DNA from: Aminobacter sp. AP02 | GTDB taxonomy: Bacteria; Pseudomonadota; Alphaproteobacteria; Rhizobiales; Rhizobiaceae | Assembly (NCBI RefSeq): GCF_003148805.1 | Contig: NZ_QGGX01000003.1 | Coordinates: 1 to 64,000 of the forward strand | DNA: 64,000 nt | Reading direction: 5' to 3' | Shown here: piece after piece, positions 14,942-24,166 of the stretch | Numbering within the stretch: position 1 is the first letter of the stretch | Layout of the letters: each line of letters opens with the position of its first letter | Program-made: the position numbers and the translations under genes | The notes under the pieces: model-generated | Told to the model about the DNA's origin: nothing | What the model saw: the letters and a program-made list of their open reading frames with translations, nothing else | The model's database searches: none

Positions 14942-16465
14942 ATGCCCGAAGTTCACGACATCTTCGTTATCGGCGGCGGCATCAACGGCTGCGGAATCGC
15001 ACGCGATGCGGTCGGACGCGGCTACTCCGTCTACCTCGCCGAAATGAACGATCTCGCCAGCGGGACGTCGTCTTATTCGACCAAGCTGATCCATGGCGGC
15101 CTGCGCTATCTCGAGCACTACGAGTTCCGCCTTGTGCGCGAGGCGCTGATGGAACGCGAGGTATTGTGGCGAAACGCACCGCACATCATCTGGCCGATGC
15201 GCTTCGTCCTGCCCTACGCCAAGGGCCTGCGCCCGGCCTGGCTGATCAGGCTCGGCCTGTTCCTCTACGACCACATTGGCGGGCGCAAGCTTTTGCCGGC
15301 GACCAAGACGCTCGACATGCGCAGCGATGCCGCCGGCAAGCCGCTCAAGCCGATGTTTTCGCGCGCCTTCGAATATTCGGACGGCTGGGTCAACGACGCC
15401 CGCCTGGTGGTCCTCAACGCGCGCGACGCCGCCAACCGAGGGGCGGTGATCCGCACGAGAACCAAGGTAACAAGCGCGCGTCGCGACAATGGCCACTGGA
15501 CAATCCGCGTCGAAAACCTGCGTAGCGGCGATATCCAAGAGGTGAAGGCGCGGCTGATCGTCAATGCCGCCGGACCGTGGATCGACCATGTCCTGACTGA
15601 AACAGTCGGCCAAAACAACGTCCACAATGTACGCCTTGTACAGGGCAGCCATATCGTGGTGCCGAAGAAGTTCGATGACCCGCGCGCCTATTTCTTCCAG
15701 AACAAGGATGGGCGCATCATCTTCGCCATTCCCTATGAAGAAGACTTCACCCTGATCGGCACCACCGACCAGGATTATGACGGCGATCCGCACATGGCAA
15801 AGATCAGCCAGGCCGAGATCGACTATCTCTGTGATGCAGCGAGCGAATATTTCGCCGAGCCGGTAAAACCCGAGCACATCGTGTGGACCTATTCCGGCGT
15901 CCGGCCGCTCTACGACGACGGCGCCAGCAAGGCACAGGAAGCGACGCGCGACTACGTGCTGAAATCGGATGGCGCCGAGGGCCAGGCGCCGATCGTGAAC
16001 ATCTTCGGCGGCAAGATCACTACCTATCGGCGCCTTGCCGAGTCGATGCTCGAGATCATCGAAAAGCATCTGGGCAAGAAGGGCAAAGCGTGGACGGCGA
16101 CGGCTGCCCTGCCCGGTGGTGAATTCGCGGCCACTGCCTTCGACGCCGAAGTGGTGAAGCTCAAGGCCGCCTATCCGTTTATCGACATGCGGCTCGCCCG
16201 CCGCCTGACGAGGCTCTACGGCACGCGCGCAAAAGCCCTTTTGGGCCTCGCCAAATCAGAGGCCGATCTGGGGCGCAGTTTCGGCGCCGACCTCTACGAG
16301 GCGGAAGTGCGTTACCTCGTCGACAATGAATGGGCCGTGACATCAGAAGACGTCTTGTGGCGGCGTACCAAGCGCGGGCTGAAACTTGGCAAGGAGCAGG
16401 CCGCGGCTCTGGATGAATATATGCGAGGAATAAGCCCGGGCGTGCACAACGCCGCGGCTGAGTAG
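14942..16465 (+). CDS. glpD: Glycerol-3-phosphate dehydrogenase (FAD)
   Basis: A 507-residue membrane-associated flavoprotein that oxidises sn-glycerol 3-phosphate to dihydroxyacetone phosphate and passes electrons to quinone. The FAD-binding Rossmann motif is FVIGGGINGCGIARDAVGRG at about residues 8-27, followed by the family hallmark SYSTKLIHGGLRYLE. NIFGGKITTYRRLAE near residue 365 completes the flavin site. The length matches E. coli GlpD (501). I use the ATG at 14942 rather than the GTG at 14915. It heads the glycerol operon, with glpS 36 bases downstream. Confidence 0.95.
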   Translation: MPEVHDIFVIGGGINGCGIARDAVGRGYSVYLAEMNDLASGTSSYSTKLIHGGLRYLEHYEFRLVREALMEREVLWRNAPHIIWPMRFVLPYAKGLRPAWLIRLGLFLYDHIGGRKLLPATKTLDMRSDAAGKPLKPMFSRAFEYSDGWVNDARLVVLNARDAANRGAVIRTRTKVTSARRDNGHWTIRVENLRSGDIQEVKARLIVNAAGPWIDHVLTETVGQNNVHNVRLVQGSHIVVPKKFDDPRAYFFQNKDGRIIFAIPYEEDFTLIGTTDQDYDGDPHMAKISQAEIDYLCDAASEYFAEPVKPEHIVWTYSGVRPLYDDGASKAQEATRDYVLKSDGAEGQAPIVNIFGGKITTYRRLAESMLEIIEKHLGKKGKAWTATAALPGGEFAATAFDAEVVKLKAAYPFIDMRLARRLTRLYGTRAKALLGLAKSEADLGRSFGADLYEAEVRYLVDNEWAVTSEDVLWRRTKRGLKLGKEQAAALDEYMRGISPGVHNAAAE

Positions 16466-16501
16466 GCATCGTCGCCTGCATCTGCCCTGGGAGGTGGGGA
16501 A

Positions 16502-17584
16502 ATGCTGGAACTGCGTGATGTAACCAAGACTGTGGCTGGCGCGGATCATATCCGCGGCGTGTCGCTCAAGCTTCAGCATGGCAGCCTGAACGTACTCCTG
16601 GGACCGACTCTTTCTGGCAAGACCAGCCTGATGCGGCTGATGGCCGGGCTCGACAAGCCGACTTCAGGATCGGTCTGGTTCGACGGTGTGAATGTCACTG
16701 GCGTTGCAGTGCAAAAGCGCAACATCGCCATGGTTTACCAGCAGTTCATCAACTATCCCGCGATGACAGTCTATGAAAACATCGCTTCACCGCTGCGGGT
16801 TGCCGGGGTCGACAAGGCGAAGATCGACAAAGAGGTAAGACGCGCCGCCGACCTCTTGAAGCTGACGCCATATCTCGAGCGCACGCCGCTGAACCTTTCC
16901 GGCGGCCAGCAACAGCGCACGGCGCTGGCACGTGCCATCGTCAAGAACGCCAAGCTGGTTCTTCTCGATGAGCCACTGGCCAACCTCGACTACAAACTGC
17001 GCGAGGAACTGCGTGCCGAACTGCCGAAGATTTTCGCCGAAACCGGGGCAATCTTCGTCTATGCCACCACCGAGCCGCACGAGGCACTGCTGCTCGGCGG
17101 CAACGTCGCGACGCTGTCGGAAGGCCGCATCACTCAGTTCGGCCCGACGATCGAGGTCTTCCGCAAGCCGAACGACCTGATCACCGCACGGACCTTTGCC
17201 GATCCGCCACTCAACACGATCGTGCTGAAGAAGAGCGGCCGCAGTTTCCAGCTTGATGGTGGGGTGGACCTCCCGGTGCCCGGCGACCTCGCCGGCATTG
17301 CCGACGCCAGCTATACGATCGGCTTCCAGCCCCACCATCTTTCTTTTGAAAAGCGCACCGCGGAAGCGGTCGGCGTCAAGGCGAAGGTGACGGTGACCGA
17401 GATCACCGGATCTGAAAGCTTCGTGCATCTCAACTATGCCGACGCCCGCTGGGTGATGCTTGCCCATGGCATCCGCCAGTTCGAGCCGGATGAGACAATC
17501 GAGGTATTCATCGACCCGCGCCACGTCATGGTTTTCGACGCCAATGGCCGCTCGGCGGCCGCGCCATCGCAGTTGGCAGCGTAG
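16502..17584 (+). CDS. glpS: Glycerol ABC transporter ATP-binding protein GlpS
   Basis: A 360-residue ABC ATPase. Walker A reads GPTLSGKTS (about residues 34-42), with Leu in place of the usual small residue, which is characteristic of this branch. The signature is LSGGQQQRTALARAI and Walker B is LVLLDEPLANLD. The usual H-loop His region reads VYATTEPHEALLLGG, with Thr at the position where most ATPases have His. This suggests an asymmetric pair with GlpT. Gene order glpD-S-T-P-Q-U-V matches the glycerol transporter described in Rhizobium leguminosarum. The start follows GGGAGGTGGGGAA. Confidence 0.88.
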   Translation: MLELRDVTKTVAGADHIRGVSLKLQHGSLNVLLGPTLSGKTSLMRLMAGLDKPTSGSVWFDGVNVTGVAVQKRNIAMVYQQFINYPAMTVYENIASPLRVAGVDKAKIDKEVRRAADLLKLTPYLERTPLNLSGGQQQRTALARAIVKNAKLVLLDEPLANLDYKLREELRAELPKIFAETGAIFVYATTEPHEALLLGGNVATLSEGRITQFGPTIEVFRKPNDLITARTFADPPLNTIVLKKSGRSFQLDGGVDLPVPGDLAGIADASYTIGFQPHHLSFEKRTAEAVGVKAKVTVTEITGSESFVHLNYADARWVMLAHGIRQFEPDETIEVFIDPRHVMVFDANGRSAAAPSQLAA

Positions 17585-17593
17585 GAGGGCGGG

Positions 17594-18661
17594 ATGGCAC
17601 GTATTGATCTGAACCATATCCGCCACGCCTACGGCGCGAACCCGAAATCCGAAAAGGATTACGCGCTCAGGGAGGTGCATCACAGCTTCGAGGATGGCGG
17701 CGCCTACGCGCTGCTGGGGCCATCGGGCTGTGGCAAGACCACGCTGCTGAACATTATCTCGGGTCTTTTGCACCCGTCCCACGGACAGCTTCTGTTTGAC
17801 GGCAAGGATGTGACGCGACTGTCAACGCAGGAGCGCAATATCGCGCAGGTGTTCCAGTTCCCGGTCATCTACGACACCATGACCGTCTACGACAATCTGG
17901 CCTTTCCGCTGCGCAACCGTGGCGTTGGCGAAGCCGATGTCGACCGCAAGGTGCGCGAGACACTCGACATGATCGACCTGGCAAGCTGGGCCAAGCGCAA
18001 GGCGCGCGGCCTGACCGCCGATCAGAAGCAGAAGATCTCCCTTGGCCGCGGCCTCGTGCGTTCCGACGTCAATGCGATCCTGTTCGACGAGCCACTGACC
18101 GTCATCGACCCGCATATGAAATGGGTGCTGCGCTCCCAGCTCAAGCAGCTTCACCGCCGCTTTGGCTACACCATGATCTATGTCACCCACGACCAGACCG
18201 AGGCGCTGACCTTCGCCGAAAAAGTGGTGGTGATGTATGACGGCGAAATCGTTCAGATCGGAACGCCGGCTGAACTGTTCGAACGCCCCAAGCACACCTT
18301 CGTCGGCTATTTCATCGGCTCACCAGGCATGAACGTCATGCCGGTAGCAGTCGAAGGCAGGCGAGCCAAGCTTGGCGGGCAAGTGATCGACCTGCCGGGT
18401 ACGCCTTCGGCTGAAGGCAATGGCATCGAGCTGGGCATCCGCCCCGAATTTGTGCGGCTTGGTGCCAAGGGAATGCCGGTCACCGTGCGCAAGGTCGAAG
18501 ACATCGGCCGCCACAAGGTGGTGCGCGCGATCCTCGAAGGCCGCGAGATCGCAGTCATCCTCGGCGAGGACGATCATGTGCCCGCCGAGCCGCGCGTTAC
18601 CTTCGATCCCGCCGGCATCAACCTCTACGACAAGTCGTGGCGCGTCGAGATGGGAGCCTGA
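17594..18661 (+). CDS. glpT: Glycerol ABC transporter ATP-binding protein GlpT
   Basis: A 355-residue ABC ATPase partner of GlpS. Walker A is GPSGCGKTT and Walker B AILFDEPLTVID; a canonical H-loop is present (YVTHDQTEALTF). The signature segment, however, reads LTADQKQKISLGRGLVR instead of LSGGQ. The two subunits therefore look complementary: GlpS has a normal signature but a substituted H-loop, and GlpT the reverse. That would give one consensus catalytic site and one degenerate site per heterodimer. The gene begins 9 bases after glpS and ends 2 bases before the glpP start. Confidence 0.88.
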   Translation: MARIDLNHIRHAYGANPKSEKDYALREVHHSFEDGGAYALLGPSGCGKTTLLNIISGLLHPSHGQLLFDGKDVTRLSTQERNIAQVFQFPVIYDTMTVYDNLAFPLRNRGVGEADVDRKVRETLDMIDLASWAKRKARGLTADQKQKISLGRGLVRSDVNAILFDEPLTVIDPHMKWVLRSQLKQLHRRFGYTMIYVTHDQTEALTFAEKVVVMYDGEIVQIGTPAELFERPKHTFVGYFIGSPGMNVMPVAVEGRRAKLGGQVIDLPGTPSAEGNGIELGIRPEFVRLGAKGMPVTVRKVEDIGRHKVVRAILEGREIAVILGEDDHVPAEPRVTFDPAGINLYDKSWRVEMGA

Positions 18662-18663
18662 CC

Positions 18664-19530
18664 ATGGAAAAGACATGGAACAACAAGGCCTGGTTCATGG
18701 TGCTGCCGGTGCTGGTGCTGGTCGCCTTCTCGGCCGTCATCCCGCTGATGACGGTGGTCAACTATTCGGTGCAGGACACGTTCGGCGGCAACCAGTTCTT
18801 CTGGGCCGGCAGCGAGTGGTTCGAGGAAATGCTGCACTCGGATCGCTTCTGGGCGGCGATGGGCCGCAACCTCATCTTCTCGGCAATCATCCTGACGATC
18901 CAGATCCCGCTTGGCATCTTCATCGCACTCAACATGCCGAGGAAAGGCTGGGGCGTGCCGGTTTGCCTGGTGCTCATGGCGCTCCCGCTGCTCATTCCAT
19001 GGAATGTCGTCGGCACCATCTGGCAGGTCTTTGGGCGCATCGACATCGGCCTGCTCGGCTACACGCTCCACGCACTCGGCTTCGACTACAATTACGTCAA
19101 CGATCCGTTTGACGCATGGGTGACGATCATCCTCATGGATGTGTGGCATTGGACCAGCCTGGTCGTTCTGCTCTGCTATGCCGGCCTGGTTTCCATCCCC
19201 GACGCATTCTACCAGGCGGCCAAGATCGACGGCGCCTCGCGCTGGGCGGTGTTCCGCTACATCCAGCTGCCGAAGATGCAGCGCGTGCTTTTGATCGCAG
19301 TGCTGCTGCGCTTCATGGACTCGTTCATGATCTATACCGAGCCTTTCGTCGTTACCGGCGGCGGCCCCGGCAACTCGACGACTTTCCTGTCGATCGACCT
19401 CGTCAAGATGGCTGTTGGCCAATTCGATCTCGGCCCTGCCGCAGCGATGTCGATCATCTACTTCCTGATCGTGCTGCTGCTGTCATGGGTCTTCTACACC
19501 GTGATGACAAATTACGACGTGGAGAAGTGA
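18664..19530 (+). CDS. glpP: Glycerol ABC transporter permease GlpP
   Basis: A 288-residue inner-membrane permease with about six spans, the first at residues 8-32. The EAA loop is DAFYQAAKIDGASRWAVFRY in the C-terminal half, and GGPGNSTTFLSIDLVKMAVG follows as in MalF-type subunits. The start at 18664 is two bases after the glpT stop. It forms the channel with GlpQ, whose gene starts one base after this stop. Confidence 0.9.
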   Translation: MEKTWNNKAWFMVLPVLVLVAFSAVIPLMTVVNYSVQDTFGGNQFFWAGSEWFEEMLHSDRFWAAMGRNLIFSAIILTIQIPLGIFIALNMPRKGWGVPVCLVLMALPLLIPWNVVGTIWQVFGRIDIGLLGYTLHALGFDYNYVNDPFDAWVTIILMDVWHWTSLVVLLCYAGLVSIPDAFYQAAKIDGASRWAVFRYIQLPKMQRVLLIAVLLRFMDSFMIYTEPFVVTGGGPGNSTTFLSIDLVKMAVGQFDLGPAAAMSIIYFLIVLLLSWVFYTVMTNYDVEK

Positions 19531-19531
19531 G

Positions 19532-20467
19532 ATGGCGGGCACAACGGACGTCGTCGTCAACCCAGACAAGGACAAGGTGATGCGAAGGGCCGCAACCCCG
19601 GCAGCATCGACCCAGGGAAATGTGCCGGACGCGGCGCTCGCCCGGCGTATGCGGCGGCGCGGCGAGGAGTCGCGTTCCTGGTGGGTGGTGCCGACGATCT
19701 ACATCATCTTCTTGATGCTGCCGATCTACTGGCTCATCAATATGAGCTTCAAGTCGAACCAGGAAATCCTCGGCACATTTTCGCTCTGGCCCCAGAACCC
19801 GACGCTGCAGAATTACGCCGTGATCTTCACCGATCCGTCCTGGTACAAGGGCTATATCAATTCGATCATCTACGTGGTGATGAACACGGCGATCTCGATC
19901 TCGGTCGCCCTCCCCGCTGCCTATGCCTTCTCGCGTTACCGCTTCCTGGGCGATAAGCACCTGTTTTTCTGGCTTTTGACCAACCGCATGGCGCCGCCTG
20001 CGGTGTTCGCCCTGCCCTTCTTCCAGCTGTACTCGGCTTTTGGCCTGATCGACACGCATATCGCGGTCGCGCTCGCCCACTGCCTGTTCAACGTGCCGTT
20101 GGCAGTTTGGATTCTCGAAGGCTTCATGTCGGGCGTGCCCAAAGAGATCGACGAGACCGCCTATATCGACGGCTACTCGTTTCCGCGCTTCTTCATCAAG
20201 ATCTTCGTGCCGCTGATCGCAAGCGGCATCGGGGTGGCCGCGTTCTTCTGCTTCATGTTCTCGTGGGTCGAACTGCTGATCGCCCGCACCCTGACCACCA
20301 CCGCCGCCAAGCCGATCGCCGCGATCATGACACGCACGGTCTCGGCCTCGGGAATGGATTGGGGCGTGCTCGCCGCCGCCGGTGTGTTGACCATCATTCC
20401 GGGTGCGCTCGTCATCTGGTTCGTCCGCAACTACATCGCCAAGGGCTTTGCCCTGGGCCGCGTCTGA
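19532..20467 (+). CDS. glpQ: Glycerol ABC transporter permease GlpQ
   Basis: A 311-residue MalG-type permease. A long cytoplasmic N-terminus (~50 residues, rich in charged residues and Ala/Pro) precedes the first membrane span, IYIIFLMLPIYWLINMSFKS. The EAA loop is EIDETAYIDGYSFPRFFIKI. It pairs with GlpP in the glycerol importer. It is a transport protein and should not be confused with the E. coli glycerophosphodiesterase that shares the glpQ name. Confidence 0.9.
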   Translation: MAGTTDVVVNPDKDKVMRRAATPAASTQGNVPDAALARRMRRRGEESRSWWVVPTIYIIFLMLPIYWLINMSFKSNQEILGTFSLWPQNPTLQNYAVIFTDPSWYKGYINSIIYVVMNTAISISVALPAAYAFSRYRFLGDKHLFFWLLTNRMAPPAVFALPFFQLYSAFGLIDTHIAVALAHCLFNVPLAVWILEGFMSGVPKEIDETAYIDGYSFPRFFIKIFVPLIASGIGVAAFFCFMFSWVELLIARTLTTTAAKPIAAIMTRTVSASGMDWGVLAAAGVLTIIPGALVIWFVRNYIAKGFALGRV

Positions 20468-20480
20468 GGGAGCGTTTGTG

Positions 20481-20762
20481 ATGGACTTTTCCTGGATGGC
20501 CTGGACGCTGCCAACAGCGGCGTTCTTCATCACCATCTTCCTGATGCTCGTGGGCATGGGCGTGTGGGAGTATTTCTCGCCCGGCGGCAATCCGCGCGTT
20601 GGCATCCTGAGGTTCGAGACGACCCGAGGCGACCGGCTTTTCGTATCGCTGCTCGGCGCCGCCTTCATTCATCTCGCGTGGTTGGGCATGATCGGGCCCA
20701 ACCTGTGGTGGGCTCTCGCTCTCGCAGTGGTCTACGCGATCGGCGTATTCCGCTTCGTCTAG
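20481..20762 (+). CDS. glpU: Small membrane protein GlpU (DUF2160 family)
   Basis: A 93-residue protein with about three membrane spans (residues 7-24, 50-67 and 70-88) and a short polar loop, EYFSPGGNPRVGILRFETTR, between the first two. It belongs to the small DUF2160 membrane family that accompanies glycerol ABC transporters in rhizobia. It sits between the permeases and the binding protein, with 13 bases to glpQ. Its role is unproven; an accessory subunit of the permease complex is plausible. Confidence 0.85.
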   Translation: MDFSWMAWTLPTAAFFITIFLMLVGMGVWEYFSPGGNPRVGILRFETTRGDRLFVSLLGAAFIHLAWLGMIGPNLWWALALAVVYAIGVFRFV

Positions 20763-20837
20763 AGGGGGAAATGTTGGAACCGCCGCAAATGCGCGACGGA
20801 GCCAAATGGCAATGCAACCTAGTTTGGGAGGAAGTTA

Positions 20838-22562
20838 ATGCGACGCCATATTCTAGCATCGACTAGCGCAATCGCCCTGCTTTTGGGTGCAAGCAATGCC
20901 TTTGCCGGCATGGAGGAGGCCAAAGCCTTCCTCGATACCGAGATCAAGGACATGTCGGCACTCGACCGCGCCGGCCAGGAGGCCGAAATGCAGTGGTTCA
21001 TCGATGCCGCCAAACCGTTTGCCGGCATGGACATCAAGGTTGTTTCGGAAACCATCACCACGCATGAGTATGAATCGAAGACGCTGGCCAAGGCGTTCTC
21101 CGACATCACCGGCATCAAGATCACCCACGACCTCATCGGCGAAGGCGACGTCATCGAAAAGCTGCAGACGCAGATGCAGTCGGGCGAAAACATCTACGAT
21201 GCCTATGTCAACGACTCCGACCTGATCGGCACCCATTGGCGCTACCAGCAGGCGCGCAGCTTGACCGACTGGATGGCCAATGAGGGCAAGGACGTCACCA
21301 ATCCCAACCTCGACGTCGCCGACTTCATCGGCACCAAGTTCACGACCGCGCCGGACGGCAAGCTCTACCAGCTTCCCGACCAGCAATTCGCGAACCTGTA
21401 CTGGTTCCGCTACGACTGGTTCAACGACGAGAAGAACAAGGCGGACTTCAAGGCGAAGTATGGCTACGACCTCGGCGTTCCGGTCAACTGGTCGGCCTAC
21501 GAGGACATCGCCGAGTTCTTCACCGGGCGCGACATAAACGGCCAGAAGGTCTATGGCCACATGGACTATGGCAAGAAGGATCCTTCGCTCGGATGGCGCT
21601 TCACCGACGCATGGCTTTCGATGGCCGGCAACGGTGACAAGGGCCTGCCGAACGGCCTGCCGGTCGACGAATGGGGCATCAAGGTCAATGACAAGTCGCA
21701 GCCGGTTGGCTCTTGCGTCGCGCGTGGCGGCGACACCAACGGCCCGGCGTCGGTCTACTCCATCGTCAAGTATCTCGACTGGCTGAAGGCATATGCGCCG
21801 CCGGAAGCCCAAGGCATGACCTTCTCCGAATCCGGCCCGGTGCCGGCACAAGGTGCGATTGCCCAGCAGATCTTCTGGTACACCGCCTTTACCGCCGACA
21901 TGGTGAAGCCCGGGCTGCCCGTGATGAACGAGGACGGCACGCCGAAATGGCGCATGGCGCCCTCGCCGCACGGTGTCTACTGGAAGGACGGCATGAAGCT
22001 CGGCTATCAGGACGTCGGTTCCTGGACAATCCTGAAATCGACACCTGAGGACCGGGCCAAGGCCGCCTGGCTTTACGCGCAGTTCGTGACCTCGAAGACG
22101 GTGGACGTGAAGAAGAGCCATGTCGGCCTGACCTTCATCCGCCAGTCGACGCTGGACCACAAGAGCTTCAGTGACCGTGCACCGCAACTCGGCGGCCTGG
22201 TCGAGTTCTATCGCTCGCCGGCCCGCGTGCAGTGGTCGCCGACCGGCACCAACGTGCCTGATTATCCGAAGTTGGCTCAGTTGTGGTGGCAGGCGATTGG
22301 CGATGCGTCGTCGGGTGCAAAGACAGCACAGGAAGCGATGGACTCGCTCTGCTCAGAGCAGGAAAAAGTCATGGAACGCCTTGAGCGCGCTGGCATTCAG
22401 GGCGACATCGGCCCCAAGCTGGCGGAAGAACACGACCTCGCCTACTGGAACGCGGAAGCGGTCAAGGCCGGCAACCTCGCGCCGCAGCTGAAGATCGAAA
22501 ACGAAAAGGAAAAGCCGATCACCGTCAACTACGACGAGCTGGTGAAGAGCTGGAGCAAGTAA
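20838..22562 (+). CDS. glpV: Glycerol ABC transporter substrate-binding protein GlpV
   Basis: A 574-residue periplasmic protein, large for this class, as in other rhizobial GlpV proteins. The signal peptide is MRRHILASTSAIALLLGASN, with a cut near NAFA/GM (about residue 23). The body has extracellular-solute-binding features such as NIYDAYVNDSDLIGTHWRYQ and PDGKLYQLPDQQFANLYWFR. GGGAGG precedes the ATG. It delivers glycerol to GlpPQ. A strong terminator follows at 22600-22633, so glpK downstream is reached by read-through or from its own promoter. Confidence 0.92.
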   Translation: MRRHILASTSAIALLLGASNAFAGMEEAKAFLDTEIKDMSALDRAGQEAEMQWFIDAAKPFAGMDIKVVSETITTHEYESKTLAKAFSDITGIKITHDLIGEGDVIEKLQTQMQSGENIYDAYVNDSDLIGTHWRYQQARSLTDWMANEGKDVTNPNLDVADFIGTKFTTAPDGKLYQLPDQQFANLYWFRYDWFNDEKNKADFKAKYGYDLGVPVNWSAYEDIAEFFTGRDINGQKVYGHMDYGKKDPSLGWRFTDAWLSMAGNGDKGLPNGLPVDEWGIKVNDKSQPVGSCVARGGDTNGPASVYSIVKYLDWLKAYAPPEAQGMTFSESGPVPAQGAIAQQIFWYTAFTADMVKPGLPVMNEDGTPKWRMAPSPHGVYWKDGMKLGYQDVGSWTILKSTPEDRAKAAWLYAQFVTSKTVDVKKSHVGLTFIRQSTLDHKSFSDRAPQLGGLVEFYRSPARVQWSPTGTNVPDYPKLAQLWWQAIGDASSGAKTAQEAMDSLCSEQEKVMERLERAGIQGDIGPKLAEEHDLAYWNAEAVKAGNLAPQLKIENEKEKPITVNYDELVKSWSK

Positions 22563-22599
22563 GCGCCCGGGCGCATGTTTACGCCCGGCTGACTATCTG

Positions 22600-22633
22600 G
22601 GGAGACGGCGCAGTGCCGTCTCCCCTATTTTTG
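22600..22633 (+). terminator. Rho-independent terminator after glpV
   Basis: A perfect 11-base stem, GGGGAGACGGC (22600-22610) with GCCGTCTCCCC (22616-22626), closes a 5-base loop and is followed by TATTTTT. It lies between glpV and glpK and should lower glpK expression relative to the transporter. Confidence 0.85.
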
Positions 22634-22655
22634 CACGTGACTGCAGGAGAGAGAC

Positions 22656-24149
22656 ATGAGCGGGTTCATTCTGGCGATCGATCAGGGCACGACGTCGAGC
22701 AGGGCGATCGTGTTCGACCAGGCGATGAAGGTCGCAGGTGTGGGCCAGAAGGAATTTGCCCAGCATTTCCCCGCTTCAGGCTGGGTCGAGCACGATCCGG
22801 AAGAAATCTGGGACAGCGTGGTTTCGACCTGCAAGACAGCGCTGAAGAAAGCAGGCAAGGACGCCGCTGACATCGCGGCAATCGGCATCACCAACCAGCG
22901 CGAAACCATTGTCATCTGGGACAAGGTATCAGGCAAGCCGATCCACAATGCCATCGTCTGGCAGGACCGGCGCACCGCGCCTCTGTGCGCAAAACTCAAG
23001 AAGCAAGGGCTGGAGCCACGCTTCACCAAGAAAACCGGCCTGCTGCTCGATCCTTATTTCTCAGGCACGAAAATCGCCTGGCTGCTCGATCATGTGAAGG
23101 GCGCACGCAAGCGCGCCGAGCGCGGCGAGCTTCTGGCAGGCACAATCGACAGCTTCCTGATCTGGCGCCTCACAGGCGGCAAGGTGCATGCGACCGATGC
23201 CACCAACGCCTCGCGCACGCTGGTCTACAACATCGAAAAGAACGCCTGGGACGTTGAACTCCTCGACATCCTGCGCATCCCCGCTGTCATGCTGCCCGAG
23301 GTCAAAGATTGTGCCGCGGACTTCGGCGTCACCCAAAAATCGCTGTTCGGCGCAGAGATCCCGATCCTGGGTGTGGCCGGCGACCAGCAGGCGGCTACCA
23401 TTGGTCAGGCATGCTTCGAGCCGGGCATGATGAAATCGACCTATGGCACTGGTTGTTTTGCCATCTTGAACACCGGCAGCGACATCGTGCGCTCCAAGAA
23501 CCGCCTGTTGACCACCATCGCCTACCGGCTGGACGGCAAGACGACCTATGCTCTGGAAGGATCTATCTTCGTTGCGGGTGCTGCCGTGCAATGGTTGCGT
23601 GACGGCATCAAGGTGATCGGCAGGGCCGAGCATAGCGGCGAGCTGGCGGCCAAGGCCGACGACACCCAGCATGTCTACCTCGTACCTGCCTTTGTCGGCC
23701 TCGGAGCGCCGCATTGGGATGCCGAAGCGCGCGGAGCGATCTACGGGCTCACCCGCAACACAGGTCCTGAAGAATTTGCACGCGCCGCGTTGGAGTCGGT
23801 CGCCTACCAGACCCGCGACCTGCTCGATGCCATGAGGAAGGACTGGAAGACCGGGAACGGCAAGACGGTGTTGCGTGTCGATGGCGGCATGGTCGCCTCA
23901 GACTGGACGATGCAGCGGCTGGCGGACATCCTTGATGCACCGGTGGATCGGCCAACCGTGCTCGAAACCACCGCCCTTGGCGCCGCCTGGCTCGCCGGTT
24001 CACGCGCCGGCGTTTGGCCCAAGGCCAAGGAGTTCTCCAAGGCGTGGGCGCTCAACCGGCAATTCACGCCTCAAATGGAACCGAAACTACGAGCCGCCAA
24101 GCTGAAAGGCTGGCACGATGCCGTACGGCGCACGCTTTCGCCGAACTGA
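22656..24149 (+). CDS. glpK: Glycerol kinase
   Basis: A 497-residue FGGY-family kinase that phosphorylates glycerol to sn-glycerol 3-phosphate with ATP. The N-terminal phosphate loop is [16 protein letters not shown]. The FGGY signature region reads [16 protein letters not shown], and the C-terminal motif is [20 protein letters not shown], which includes the catalytic/adenine region. Length is that of the family (~500). It supplies GlpD with substrate, so uptake, phosphorylation and oxidation are encoded together. GCAGGAGAGA precedes the ATG. Confidence 0.96.
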   Translation: MSGFILAIDQGTTSSRAIVFDQAMKVAGVGQKEFAQHFPASGWVEHDPEEIWDSVVSTCKTALKKAGKDAADIAAIGITNQRETIVIWDKVSGKPIHNAIVWQDRRTAPLCAKLKKQGLEPRFTKKTGLLLDPYFSGTKIAWLLDHVKGARKRAERGELLAGTIDSFLIWRLTGGKVHATDATNASRTLVYNIEKNAWDVELLDILRIPAVMLPEVKDCAADFGVTQKSLFGAEIPILGVAGDQQAATIGQACFEPGMMKSTYGTGCFAILNTGSDIVRSKNRLLTTIAYRLDGKTTYALEGSIFVAGAAVQWLRDGIKVIGRAEHSGELAAKADDTQHVYLVPAFVGLGAPHWDAEARGAIYGLTRNTGPEEFARAALESVAYQTRDLLDAMRKDWKTGNGKTVLRVDGGMVASDWTMQRLADILDAPVDRPTVLETTALGAAWLAGSRAGVWPKAKEFSKAWALNRQFTPQMEPKLRAAKLKGWHDAVRRTLSPN

Positions 24150-24166
24150 CTTGGATCGAGGCGGCC

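Noticed and set aside
20853-22187. A 444-codon minus-strand frame inside glpV
   Set aside because: Antisense shadow of the binding protein; repetitive Val/Asp/Arg composition typical of reversed high-GC codons.
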